Shown: piece after piece, positions 1 to 11,130 of the stretch
Numbering within the stretch: the first letter of the stretch is position 1
Layout: every line of letters begins with the position of its first letter
Origin: Polytrichum commune
Taxonomy: Eukaryota > Streptophyta > Polytrichopsida > Polytrichales > Polytrichaceae
NCBI GenBank assembly: GCA_950295325.1
Contig: OX485805.1
Location: 4,528,501-4,588,500, forward strand
Length of the DNA: 60,000 bases
Direction of reading: 5' to 3'
Notes under the pieces: model-generated
What the model saw: the letters and a program-made list of their open reading frames with translations, nothing else
Told to the model about the DNA's origin: nothing
The model's database searches: none
Program-made: the position numbers and the translations under genes

Positions 1-1737
1 CACATCTTTATCTAATATGCACAATTTCTACGAGCATCACCAAGTTTGTAAGTCATATTTTTTATATTTATTGGTTTGAAGTGTTATTTGGTACATCATA
101 AGCTTAATATGTCAAATAGGTGATAAAACATACCCATATATGACATGGATGATCAAAATACTAAATATGTCTTTTCATTTAGTGACACCAAGTATGTGTA
201 TTGTAACCCAATTTCTCAATAACAATCTTATGTTTAACTTGTTTGAAAAGTTGTATCAGAATAGTGAGTTAATTTTGAGTACGGTCATTTATGACACATA
301 TGACTAAAATTGAAAGTATGTAGCTAAATTACATGTTTTTGTGCATGTTGAGGCATAGTTTAGGCCTCCAACTCTTAAAGAATTAGGGATGTATCTCCAT
401 GGGATAAGGACGATTTGTACAAACCCCAAAAAAACGTGGTAGTAATGTTTTACTTGGTCTATGGTATTGAATCCGTATGATTTAGCAAAACATGTTAAAT
501 AAAGTAAAATGTAAGTAAAATTTTGAGCATATGAAAAAATCATTAAATATCATAATTTCTAATAGGAGAAATCCTTATCCCATTTATAAATTATACATAG
601 TGAAATGTTGCAAGTTTAAGTCCATTATAAATTATAAACTTGTACGAACATTAAGACTTGTTTCTATCCTGCTCACAAAAATATACAAATTCGTTATAAG
701 AGCGTTGAATTTTCAACCCATATTCTTTTGGTTTAGGAACGAAGCCGAGATTGCTCGTTATGAGTCATGTAGGGCAGGCAAGTGGGAATTGGAGGGGTTA
801 GGCGTGGGGGCACCACTTGGCGATTGCCAATTGTTAGATGTAGCATTTCCATCATCCATAATCTAAACATGGATTTTGAGATTATAAAAAATCCTACATA
901 TTGTCCCGTCCGCCATGGCGGTAAAACTTTAGCGATGGACAACGAATGTGTGAGTGCATGGTGGCACAAGATGGGTGCTAGGTGAGCTCCACATGACCCC
1001 CATTTTTTCAAAAACCCATCATTTTCATGGCCATTATATGATAAAACAATTTGTGGTTGAATTGTAAATGTAGTGTAAAAAGGGATTGAATAACTGACTA
1101 TTTAATTGCCATGTGCTAAATTCGGACCATAGCCTAGGAGATAGAAGAATCAAAATTGGGAAGGTTGGTGTCTGATACGAGAGGTTGCATCATGAACGGG
1201 CATTAAGACATTTTTTAGGATATAGAATAGGTAGGAGTATGAGAAGAGGAAGACTCCAAGAGAGAGTCCAAAAGGAGTAGAGTGTGTGAGAGATTTTTGT
1301 GATGGACAACAAAATTTTGGGAGTTCACGAATCAGTGTTTGATTTGTGTTTGAGGTTGAAGATATCTTGGGCCATAATTTATTTTCATAATTAAAATTTC
1401 ATAAGTGATGCCTTGGACCATGAACTGCTCATGTGACTGCTTAATTTCTTTGCAGTGACATTGAGTCGGTTGTTTGTGGTAATGTTGATGCTCAAGTTGG
1501 TCATGTAATGGTCATACCCTCGGAATCTCAAATTTGTGAATGTTTGATTGTATGGGCTTCCTATCATAATATTCCCATACTTAATTTAATCCAAGTAAGA
1601 GTGAATGTATGACTATAGTCATGTGTGGTGAATTCTATCCTTCAGTGCGAGTATGCACGTTGAAGTGACTCACAACAAGTGTGAGTGAATTACATATACT
1701 CTGAAGAATGGATAAGGTTGATGTATGATGTCGAGAG
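1..1737. other. AT-rich spacer, no supported gene
   Basis: No ORF here has protein-like composition or convincing splice sites. The first 200 bases resemble 52790-52930: both carry a motif close to CACAATTTCTAC followed by a run around TGACAT-GATGATCAAAATA. The left edge of the window therefore starts inside a dispersed repeat. A GC-richer patch at 720-1000 has short ORFs on both strands that look like chance. Confidence 0.5.
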
Positions 1738-1765
1738 TCTGAGGGCCGCTTTACACTACGGTGGA
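1738..1765 (+). repeat. Terminal-type inverted repeat, left copy (pairs with 6495-6522)
   Basis: A 28-bp sequence beginning TCTGAGGGCCGC and running through CTTTACACTACGG recurs exactly, in inverted orientation, at 6495-6522. Its core GGGCCGCTTTACAC is the same terminus as the MITE at 25826-26346. It is probably the end of a PIF/Harbinger-like element. The flanking triplets here do not form a direct target duplication, so whether both copies belong to one 4.8-kb element is unresolved. Confidence 0.55.
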
Positions 1766-2021
1766 GAAGTGCACCGGTCGGTCAAGAATTTTCGCCCAAG
1801 ACGTGGTTGTTTGAGGCTAGGAATGGTATTCCGGAGAAGATGAAAAGACAATAAAATAATGCCTTAAGAAGTCTTGACTGGCTGTAGTGTAACCACTTAG
1901 AGGAGAAGTGTATTGGACAACTTCACCAAGAGGAGAAGTCCACCGGACTACTTCACAAAATGGTCATAGCCGGCCATAGTAGAAATCTTACCCCCTAAAT
2001 GACCATTGTATTGATATTTAA

Positions 2022-2032
2022 ATATATATATA

Positions 2033-2062
<30 letters not shown>
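2022..2062. repeat. (TA)n then (GATA)n microsatellite
   Basis: An uninterrupted TA run passes directly into GATA repeats. It lies in AT-rich spacer. Confidence 0.9.
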
Positions 2063-2064
<2 letters not shown>

Positions 2065-2220
2065 AAAATAGAATGTATATGGTAATGTTTTAGAACTTCT
2101 TTCATGACAATAAATTTATTTGAAAATGTTCCACCTCTATAATACATCCAAATTAAGGTAAATAAGTAGGTAACATTATCTTCTTGATTTTTAAAGAAAT
2201 TTACTTGTTGGTATAGTCCA

Positions 2221-2755
2221 ACCTTGTTAATACGACACTCGTTTATACGACACCCTCAATATTACGACACATTTTTACGAGACCAAACTTTTTAGTTCAA
2301 AACTCCCTCTTTTATACGACTACAACACTCGATAATGCAACATATAGAATCTACGTTTTGTCATATTAAAGAGGTAGTTAATGCTAGAATTCCTTTCATC
2401 TATATAATGTACATCTAAAATACATCCATCTTCACTTTGGAACTACTTTGGAACTACTTGGGAACTTCACTTATTGTTGGGAACTTAATGGTAATTAGGG
2501 TTACTAGTGTAGAATGGACACAGTTAGGGTGAGAGTGGCCTCCTGCCTAGTATGTTGCCTTGTACACGGGTGATATAGTATCACCAGTATCTTGATGCTA
2601 AACGTCATGCATCATTGTTGTCTAGTTTCTTATTAGAATATTCTTTATATTTTGGTGTTAATGAAATTTTTAGTTTCCAAAAGTTAGATGGGAATTTAGA
2701 TAAGTTGACAATTGCTAACTTGGATAGGCAACACCAAAGATCTTTGGACTCTTAT
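2221..2755 (-). repeat. Dispersed repeat, inverted copy of 54205-54722
   Basis: About 530 bp align, in reverse orientation, with 54205-54722. Shared landmarks are the TACGACAC motifs at the left end, a GGGAACTT...ACTAGTGTAGAATGGACA stretch in the middle and AGGCAACACCAA near the right end. No coding capacity is visible. It is probably a non-autonomous transposon or decayed LTR; the ends were not resolved to the base. Confidence 0.7.
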
Positions 2756-2997
2756 TATAAGAGTTCATGAGAATATTTGTAATCGTTTGGAGTTATAAGT
2801 TATTATTTCATACCATCTATATGGCTTAAACTTGTTGTATATATTTTTAAGCTCATATTACTTATGTTTTTGTATTCTCTCAATAATATGACAACTTTAC
2901 GTCATTTGTCATATTAATGAGAAGACAACACCTCAATAATACAACTTTTTGTATTTCCCAAAAATGCCATACTAAAGAGGGAGAACAATAGTGCAAA

Positions 2998-3300
2998 GAT
3001 TTCTCTCGGGGCGATCACACCCCCTTACGTTTCATAACCATGTGCGATAAAAGTTTGCTACCCTATATTATATGCCATATATAATTTAAAAAATTATGAT
3101 ATTATTTCTACATATGCATAACCATTGATAATATATTTTTTTTAATATATATTTTGAAATTTTTTAGCATCTTAATTTTTTTAGTAATTGTTTTAGTTTA
3201 ATTTTGCGTCATTCTAGTTAGAAATGGTATTTTTCTAAAATTTATCAAAAAAAATCATCAAAGTTGGTTAATGTAAGCCCAATTATGTGCCCACATCTCA
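2998..3300. repeat. Dispersed AT-rich repeat, inverted relative to 7120-7450
   Basis: The run ATTATGATATTATTTCTACA and the following ATGCATAACCATTGATA are matched on the opposite strand in 7320-7420, and similarity continues through GTCATTCTAGTTAGAAA. Short related pieces with a GTGCGATAAAA motif also occur near 6175 and 23930. No ORF is present. It looks like a MITE-type family. Confidence 0.6.
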
Positions 3301-3489
3301 ATTTAACTTAAAAACATATTAAAACCTTAGGATTAGCAGTTGTTGAGTTAGTTCAAAAGCTAGATAGGATTGGAGTTTAGAAGTTTAGTTAAAATTGTGA
3401 GACTAAGAGTAATTAAAAGAGAAAAGCTAAAAATGAGTGAAGTAGTTTAATTTGAGTTGGGCGATGCTAAGCTCAAGTGACTAGAGTTC

Positions 3490-3960
3490 AAAGTTATTGT
3501 TCATGTAAAGGGGGCCCCTCCCAAGTGTAGATTAGGTGCTGGATTTCCGGGCAAGGAAGGAGGGGTCTCGGCTGCTGATCCAGGAAGCCCTCAGTCGAAG
3601 GAACGTCTGTGAAGGAGGAGGTTACCCGAGAGCGAGACGGCGAGAGGGAGCAGTTGCCGTCTGCAGCAAGGATGAAGGGGGATGGCGCGGCCCTGAGAAG
3701 ATGGGTAGCATTGACCTCGGCTGCGGCAAGAAGCAACGGGAAGTTGAAGGAAGGAAGGATGACGGAGCCGGCGTGTGCAGTCTCCGATCTCTCTGTTTTT
3801 TTTTGGGTCGCTACGTGTTGCATCTGCGACAAAAACCGTGCATTCACCTGCTGTTGTGATCCCTAGCCGTAGTCACGTGGCCTCGACGATGATAGATCGT
3901 TCAAAGTTGCCGAGGTGATGAGTCCAAGGGAGGGAGTGTTGAATCTGGATTGGCTCTGAG
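3490..3960. other. GC-rich island next to the foldback, possible captured gene fragment
   Basis: GC content rises sharply over 3500-3960, and short ORFs are open in several frames on both strands, none with recognisable composition. The next GC-rich segment, 4880-5240, lies just beyond the right foldback arm. The two islands could be one sequence split by the element or fragments carried by it. No function is assigned. Confidence 0.35.
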
Positions 3961-3962
3961 GC

Positions 3963-4879
3963 GGGGGGGGGGGGGGGTAGTCATTGGTTGGAGTAGCAAT
4001 ATACGTGCGAACAAATGATAGGGTATTTTAAAAACATGGGGGCTAAAAATTATAAATGGACTTAAGAGTAATATAGGGTATCAAAAATGGCACCGGACAT
4101 CTTTAAAGTACTATAGGGTATGGAATAATAGGTAATTTGGAATTATAAGTAATGCAAGCCATTTTTCTATTAACCCAAAGTAGAAATTTACATAATGATA
4201 GCATGTGAAAAAAAGAAGAGAATTGAAAGTAATACCCCCCTATAAAATAGTGGTTGTTCGCACCTATATCCTTAAATTCTTAACACACTGCCCCCCCCGA
4301 GCTCTGAGGCTGAACCTAGCCCCTGCTAGTAAATTTGACCTGTTGTGCCGAACTCTCAGCTTGCGGCCGTGGAAGAGGAGGCGCACTCACCAGTAACGAC
4401 ATGATTGGTGGGGGGGGGGGGGGGGAGTTGTGTTGATGCTTAGCAATCGGAGGCCTGCATCTGCTTCCCGGACGGTGCAAGCAATGGGGAGGAACATGGG
4501 AGTTTGGCGCGGGGAATCTGCTATGAGCTCGGGGGGGGGGGGGGCAGTGTGTTAAAAAGTTAAGGATATAGGTGCGAACAACCACTATTTTATAGGGGGG
4601 TATTACTTTCAATTCTCTTCTTTTTTTCACATGCTATCATTATGTAAATTTCTACTTTGGGTTAATAGAAAAATGGCTTGCATTACTTATAATTCCAAAT
4701 TACCTATTATTCCATACCCTATAGTACTTTAAAGATGTCCAGTGCCATTTTTGATACCCTATATAATTACTCTTAAGTCCATTTATAATTTTTAGCCCCC
4801 ATGTTTTTAAAATACCCTATCATTTGTTCGCACGTATATTGCTACTCCAACCAATGACTACCCCCCCCCCCCCCCCCCC
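3963..4879. repeat. Foldback element with 0.34-kb arms bounded by poly-G/poly-C tracts
   Basis: 3963-4304 and 4525-4879 are near-perfect inverted repeats about 342 and 355 bp long, around a GC-rich 220-bp centre. The outer ends are a run of 15 G (3963-3977) and a run of 19 C (4861-4879). The inner ends are 8 C (4291-4298) and 14 G (4531-4544), each next to a GAGCTC. A further run of about 16 G lies in the centre (4410-4425). The two arms read the same short peptide from opposite strands, which is a consequence of the palindrome and not evidence of a gene. Confidence 0.9.
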
Positions 4880-5245
4880 GAGGCTATGAGGTCGGCATTC
4901 AATTGAGGCTAGGGGGAGGGGCAATTTGACAAAGAAATGGATTGCAGGGGGTGAGCTGGTCGGGCATGGTGGGGTGCGGGGAATTCCCTCGTCAGCACGC
5001 ACTGGGCGCAGACGCTGGTCCCTAAAAATTTCATCGCGATCAGGGTCTGCCCGGGAAGCCATTCGTCTAGGCTGCAGGCTGTTGTGCAAGGTAGCAACGG
5101 AGGGAAGGGGCATCGAGCTGGGAATGGGTGCCTTCTGGCATTGTGCAGCCCCGAGGTAAGACGAGCGGGCGCAGTGGCGGCCTCCGCTGGAGACTGAAGA
5201 GGTTGACTGTGGGCAGTGTTCAAGATTGAAGTCTTCAATGCCCTT
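4880..5245. other. GC-rich island right of the foldback
   Basis: Composition resembles 3490-3960. ORFs are open in several frames on the minus strand, but none has a recognisable domain. It abuts the poly-C end of the foldback. The sequence returns to AT-rich at about 5250. Confidence 0.35.
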
Positions 5246-5589
5246 CAAATGCCATATGGTCCTTCAAAATATACCTCTCTCAAAACAACCCTTCAAAACG
5301 CAATCCCAAATTGAAAATGAAGACGTCACTTGAAGTCCTCAATATAATATGTCCATCACAAGAACCAACAAGCGTAAGGCATTGTCACTACAAGAAATGA
5401 AGTTAGATGGTTGATTCTTGATTCTTCACATTGTAATCATATAATTCATACACAAGTTTAATATGAGTTTTGTATTTCATTTCTAAATTCTTGGATTGAC
5501 ATCTTGGATTTGAACCAACCCTTCACCTGAAGAGTTGAAAATTGACAGCCCTTCAAAATGAAACTCATATGAGGGCTTCAACCTTGAAC

Positions 5590-6062
5590 ATCGACTGTGG
5601 GAGGGCGTCTAATCGAATTACACTACCTAATAGGGGCAACTCCGAGCGGGGTCCCACTGGTTGTCTATCTGGGGTTTGATCGAATGTGGCCAGAGGGGGA
5701 GTTAAGGCTTGTGTTGCCAACCGAGCTGTGGGGGTGGGTAAGAACTCAGTGAGTCATTGGTGGTTGGGATTGTGTGGAGTTCGAGCATGTGTTAATGCTT
5801 GTTGGGTTATTGGTTGTGTGGGTGATAGATGAAGAAGGTAGATGGGGGTAGTAAGGGTGTTGTTCAGTAGATAGGTACACAAGTAAAAGCATTTGTTAAT
5901 GCTATTGTATGATGACTTTATCATTATAAAGTGTGTTTGCATATTAAACTCACTCAAGAGTGCATTGAGGAAATGGTTGAGAAGAAAGAATTAATCTAAA
6001 CATGTGAGTTGCAAGCCTCTACCCGGACACTGACGCATAAAGGGTGGAGGTTTGGGCTCACA
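5590..6062 (-). repeat. Partial LTR, family 1 (minus orientation)
   Basis: Read on the minus strand from 6062, the sequence begins TGTGAGCCCAAACCTCCACC. It continues with a GTCCGGGTAGAGG block and then a CAC-rich stretch, matching the starts of the solo LTRs at 27680-29025 and 36769-37886. The other end and a target duplication could not be located, so this copy is truncated or too diverged. Confidence 0.6.
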
Positions 6063-6494
6063 GTTACCATTTTCTACTATGTAATAGATACCATGTATAT
6101 CTACTCATGAAAAACAATTGATAAAATTTTGACCCATTTTAGTGATGCTTTATGTCAAAATTAGATTTTCTTTTATCGCACGTGGTGTTCAACTTGACAA
6201 TGAAGTGCACCCCCTGAGAGATTTCTCTAAGGAAGACATGTTTTATTAAAGTTGGGTTCTCCGGAGGCCAAGTTCCTTGTCCGAGGCTTTGAGGTTGCCC
6301 AAGAAACTTGACCTCCGGAGAACTCCCGTTGGAAAAAGTGTCGCCACGTTGCCAACCATGTCATTTTTTCATCCATGTACAAATTTCTCCACCGAAGGAC
6401 TCTTGGCCGTAGTGTAAACCACCGCCGGACAAGAGTGTCACTCTCCGCCAATCAAATTTCAGGATTCCCCTAGAAATCTTGATTGGAGGACATC

Positions 6495-6522
6495 TCCACC
6501 GTAGTGTAAAGCGGCCCTCAGA
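6495..6522 (-). repeat. Terminal-type inverted repeat, right copy
   Basis: Exact reverse complement of 1738-1765, with the GCGGCCC end facing outward to the right. A short internal palindrome built on CTCCGGAGG lies upstream at 6252-6327, which suggests that a small foldback MITE ends here. Confidence 0.55.
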
Positions 6523-7119
6523 TAGACTATGGTGTTGGAAAATATCAGTATTCGATAGTCTGGTAAATGAGAAAATCATTGGAGCGAGGGAGAGACAATA
6601 ATCTTGAATGTTCAAGCCCGAAAAATATCAGAGTATACTACCGAGACCATTGACTGAGAAGGGATTGAGTATAACCTTGCCATGAATGTGTAGGCACTAA
6701 GAGATAAATGAAAGGATTACAAGAAAATCCTACATGGTATGTAGTGATTAGATAATCATCATTGCCGACGGATTTAATTAGGAATGTTCATGATAATGAC
6801 GGATCACAAACAATTTGAGAAATTTGGAATGACTTCAAATTGAGAAATCATGAGCCAATGGAACTCATACTCTCCATCATAGTAAATAGCGTAATCGAAA
6901 TGTGAGCAAGAGCCAATAAGACTTATTAACTTATGAATTGGAAACCTCATTGCTTTAAGTGCAATACATTATGTAAAGAAATGCAGGCTATGGATTGATC
7001 CAATACACACTCTTCTCTAGAGAAGGAGAAGGGCAAAAGGTCAATAATCTGAGGAGGTCATTGCACGGGGAGGTCACTCCATTGTAAAGTTGAGCAACCA
7101 CGTGCGAACACTTTACATG

Positions 7120-7450
7120 TAAAAAATCTTACTTTTTGCATAAAGCATCACCAAAATGGGTCAAACTTTTATCATTTTTTTAAAGACTAGATATACAGAA
7201 TACTTATCACATAGTAAAAAAAGTTGTGACTAAATTTGATGATTTGTTTTTTTTAAATAAAACATATTGTTTCTAACTAGAATGACGGAGAATTGAACTA
7301 AAAACAATTCTACAAAAATGAAGATGACTAAAAATTTCAAAAAATATATACAAAAGATACTATCAATGGTTATGTATATGTAGAAAAAACATCATAATTT
7401 TTAAAATTATCTATGGCATGTAATATAGGGGTTGCCAACTTTGTTTGCAC
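7120..7450. repeat. Dispersed AT-rich repeat, inverted copy of 2998-3300
   Basis: Reverse-strand partner of the repeat at 2998-3300, with the same order of motifs around ATGGTTATGTATATGTAGAA and TTCTAACTAGAATGACG. A related CACGTGCGAAC / TGCATAAAGCATCACC block precedes it. No coding capacity. Confidence 0.6.
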
Positions 7451-7899
7451 GTGTTGTTCAACTGATACTAGAGTGACCTTCCCATTGGTCATTGAACGGT
7501 CGAGCAAGACCATAGTCTACCAAGAGTTTCCAAGAAGCCCGAGAGTTGGAAGAGGCAATGATCAAGTAAGCCTCCACCTTAGCAAAGCTCTCCAACCTAA
7601 AATGACAATAACCGAATGAATTGGGTGAACCATAATCTAAGGATCTACCTCATGTAATGCATATTGATTGCATTACTGATGTATGGACATAGTGAAATTC
7701 AACTTTGATGGATAACAAAGGAGTTAAATATGAATTATGGTATTTTCAAGCATTATAATTAAGATGTGATACAATCAAATTAAAGTAAAGATAATTGCCA
7801 AACAATATAACTAAATTCATCTACAATCAAGAAAGACTTAAAATCTTGTAAGTGTAGGAAGATATGTGAGAATATGGTCTTAGGGTTCTCACATAGCTT

Positions 7900-8080
7900 C
7901 CTACACAATAAGAGTAAAAATAGGGAATTTCTAAATTTACCACGTAATTAGATACACAAGCCAAAGAACGAGCTAAAGATTTGAAAATCCAATTCTCCCG
8001 CATGAAAATGAAGGTTGGTAGTTCCAACAAAGAATGCAAACGACAAGAAGAAGACGATGTTTTTAATGTTTAAAATGGGC
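7900..8080 (+). pseudogene. MYB/SANT-like companion ORF of PIF/Harbinger copy 1, 3' remnant
   Basis: Only the C-terminal part is readable: a basic helical stretch containing QAKERAKDLKIQ and KMKVGSSNKE, then an acidic QEEDDVF tail and a stop. The same region occurs on the minus strand at 30041-30180 in copy 2. PIF/Harbinger elements carry a second, MYB/SANT-like DNA-binding protein that works with the transposase in the nucleus. Here the N-terminal domain is lost, so it cannot function. It lies tail-to-tail with the transposase remnant at 8806-9830. Confidence 0.6.
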
Positions 8081-8089
8081 TAAGAGATT

Positions 8090-8800
8090 ATATATTTTGC
8101 TATGCATTATATTTGTACAACAATTTATTACATATGTTATATATATATATATATATATAATATTGATTGATGATATCGAAGTTTTAATATGTAGTATGTA
8201 TTTGTATGGTTAAATAAGGATTGATTTATATAGGAGTTTGGATTGTGTTTTCGAACATTAATAAGTACTCTACACTCGATGATGAACACAATTGGGAGGA
8301 CCTATGTATCCAATATAAAAACCAACAAACACGCACTTCTGATAGCCATAACTAAATCAGGAGAGGTCTAATTTTTAATCTCATTTCTACATATGTGTCA
8401 TCGTCAAATTTGCTAATGGAACTCAAATTTTTTTATATAAATCTAATTTGTAGAAATTGGAAATTTTAAAAATAGAACCAAATAACAACCACATACATTG
8501 ATTGGATAATATCTTAGTATGTCTAAGTCAAACTAGTTACATGTTCACATCTTTCCAATAGTCAGCTATTGGCTCTTTTTGTTCAATGATTACAATCTCC
8601 CCCCCTTAAGAGCACTTTTAAACCACCCACAACTAGTGCATATATTTATAATATGTTGCCATATAGATATAAAAAAATAGCACAAAAATAAGTGAAGTTG
8701 ACATATTCACATATGTAATAAATAAAATAAATGAATATCAAATTTTTTGTCACAATATAATAAACTGAATTAAATTTTTTTTGGGTCATTAATAATGAAA
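8090..8800. repeat. Internal region of PIF/Harbinger copy 1
   Basis: Non-coding, AT-rich sequence between the two ORF remnants, with a (TA)n run at 8138-8159. The stretch 8220-8600 aligns in reverse with 29480-29906 of copy 2, and in part with 33920-34270 and 38860-39016/41537-41730. Shared landmarks are ACAATTGGGAGGAC and CCAACAAAC-TGCACTTC. Confidence 0.6.
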
Positions 8801-8805
8801 TCTAA

Positions 8806-9830
8806 CAATTTCTTTGAAATAGCATGTTGAATAGCAATTGCAGCAAGTCTAGATGCTCTCTCAATATTTGGTCTTTTTGGAACCCTCAAATCATCAAGGT
8901 TTGGATGAGCATCCACTAATTTTCCACTTCAAAGCCGTTCATTATTCACCCTACAAAAGTTGTGTAGAACACAACACACAATTCTAATTTGGCCTACATA
9001 TGGGATAGTAAAATAAAGTCACTTAAGAACTATCCAACTATTCTTGAGATGACCAAAAACAATTTCAATTTAAACCCTATCCCTTCTAAATGCCTTGTCA
9101 AAACTATCTTTATACATATCACCATTGCCTCGATCAAAAAATGCCTTCATAATGTGGATCATTAATGAGTAGGTTGAATCACCTGCAATGTAAGGTTGAA
9201 CTAGTCAGGAGCCTAGTTGAATAGTTGGTTCTTGCAAAATAGATATTTCTCCAAAAATCCTTGTACAAAAATGAATTCCGAAAGTGACTAACATAACGAG
9301 TTCCTCTAGGTGCCCTTACACATACATATCCCGAAACATAAGATTAGCATCACAAACACTTTGTAATAATATTGAATGATGACCATTTGGGTTCAATAAT
9401 CATCGTAAATTAAGTACATAGGAGTTTTTGCAGCTAATATGATGTGGGTGCCATCAATGGTCCCACAATATTCTCTAACCTAGTCAAATTCTTGAAGTGT
9501 GCTATAATCGATACCAATGTTTCACCTCAAGGGACACTAATGATATGCTTTTGAATTAGCCAAAACCTCTGTAACAATAAAAGTATATTTCCAAACCATA
9601 CTTTGTCCGACACAAAAAATGTTGCCAAAGTGTCAATTATAATATCCAAATGCTAACTGATGCAAGACCGTAGCTATAGCATGGTCAACCTCAATAGTTG
9701 CTCTAAAATTGATAGTTTCACTTGGTAAAACAAATGATATTCTTGATATTACAGCATGTAAACTCCAATGGTAACCCAAATCAACATGACCATTTTAGTG
9801 TTGTGTACCATTCAAGTGGATCCTTGCCCT
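8806..9830 (-). pseudogene. PIF/Harbinger (HARBI1/ALP1-like) transposase remnant, copy 1
   Basis: On the minus strand the pieces read in order: a helical N-terminal part; YCGTIDGTHI, which carries the first catalytic Asp of the DDE nuclease; a middle block with SVCDANLMF; a second-Asp region around GTRYVSHFRNSFLYKDF; and a C-terminal block with HPNLDDLRVPKRPNIERASR ending DFIIND. This is the layout of DDE_Tnp_4 transposases. Frameshifts and stops separate the pieces, so the gene is dead. Its GTIDGTHI motif still has the Asp that copy 2 has lost to Asn. Confidence 0.78.
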
Positions 9831-9946
9831 GATCTTGCAAAGTTGTTTGAGGATAAGAAGTAGATAAGAAGAAAAAAAATTATTGGTAGAAATTTGGCCA
9901 CCAAGGGCATTGGCTGTATGATGGAGGAATCCCACGAGGAAACTCC

Positions 9947-9982
9947 GCCTTTCATTCATCCATTCATCCATTCATCCACTAG
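9947..9982. repeat. CATTCATC short tandem repeat
   Basis: About four to five tandem copies of an 8-bp CATTCATC unit, beyond the N-terminal end of the transposase remnant. Confidence 0.75.
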
Positions 9983-10314
9983 GGCCAAGTAATGGGAATC
10001 TTCATTCCACAAAGTGGATGAGACTCATCATGAAATTCCATCCATCGTGTCGCCTTTGAGGGGTGCCGTACGCTATGTCCGGGGAGAACTAGCGGTTAGA
10101 TACAGATGAACCCGGTTGAGTTTGAGAAATAGCTGGTTGAATTCGAGACTTCAGCAGGCTTACCGATCATTATAGAGGAATCTATACAAGAATTTACCTC
10201 AAATGAATGAAAGCAAAAGGGGAAGATGTCGACATGTAACTGGCTGGATTTAGAATCACTAGGGTCTTGACCGACTATGTATGGTCACAAACTTCCCGGG
10301 CACTGGCCCTCTAG

Positions 10315-11130
10315 GGAATGCCAAAAGGGCCATACTTTGTAAAACAGGGTACCCGGGGAAGATTCCATGTACCCGGAGGTATAATAAGAAAAAATATTAG
10401 TAATTAACATTTTTTTTGAAATTACATTATTCAATTTTAAAAAAGGTTAAAATTTTTAAATAATTTTAGATTTTAGTTAGATATTTTTTAAAAAAAATAA
10501 AAATTTCTTTTTCTTTTTCTTTTTAAGTGATACTATCACTTTTTAAAGAGACATTGAGTTCTTAACTGCTTTAATTTAATTTCTTTTATATTAAGAATTA
10601 AAAAAAATGGAGAATAATTTTTATGAACTTTTCTCAATTTTGGTTAGAGGATATTATAATGAACCCCTTAATTTATGTAATTTATATGTTAATTTATGGT
10701 TTAAGTTAAGGGGTTCATTATAATATCCTCTAACCAAAATTGAGAAAAGTTAATAAAACTTATTCTCCATTGCTTTTTTAATTCTTAATATAAAAGAAAT
10801 TAAATTAAAGCAATTAATAACTCAAATGTCTCTTTAAAAAGTGATAGTATCACTTAAAAAGAAAAAAGAAAAAAGAAAAATTATTTAAAATAAAATATCT
10901 CTAACTAAAATGTAAAATTATTTAAAAATTTAAGCCTTTTTTAAAATTGAATAATGTAATTTCAATTTTTTTGTTAATTACTAATATTTTTTCTTATTAT
11001 ACCTCAGGGTATAGGGAATTTTTCCCGGGGCACTGGGCATCTTTCCTGGGGCATCGGGCATCTTCCCTGGAGCACAGGGAATCTTTCTTGGGGTACCATG
11101 TTTTACAAAGTATGGTCCTTTTGGCATTCC
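10315..11130. repeat. 0.8-kb AT-rich palindrome with GC-rich tips
   Basis: 10315-10681 and 10700-11130 are inverted repeats meeting at a loop of about 20 bases. Both tips carry GGAATGCCAAAAGG and ACTTTGTAAAACA, then a GGTACCC block, then long AT-rich arms with GTGATACTATCAC and a TTTCTTTTTC run. The right arm is longer because a 21-bp unit of the form GGGGCAT-GGGCATCTTTCCT is repeated three to four times at 11026-11095, while the left arm has about one. No ORF is present. It is probably a foldback transposon. Confidence 0.85.

Noticed and set aside
4205-4630. Two ORFs with the same N-terminus (MKKRRELKVIPPYK) on opposite strands
   Set aside because: Direct consequence of the foldback arms; no independent sign of a protein.
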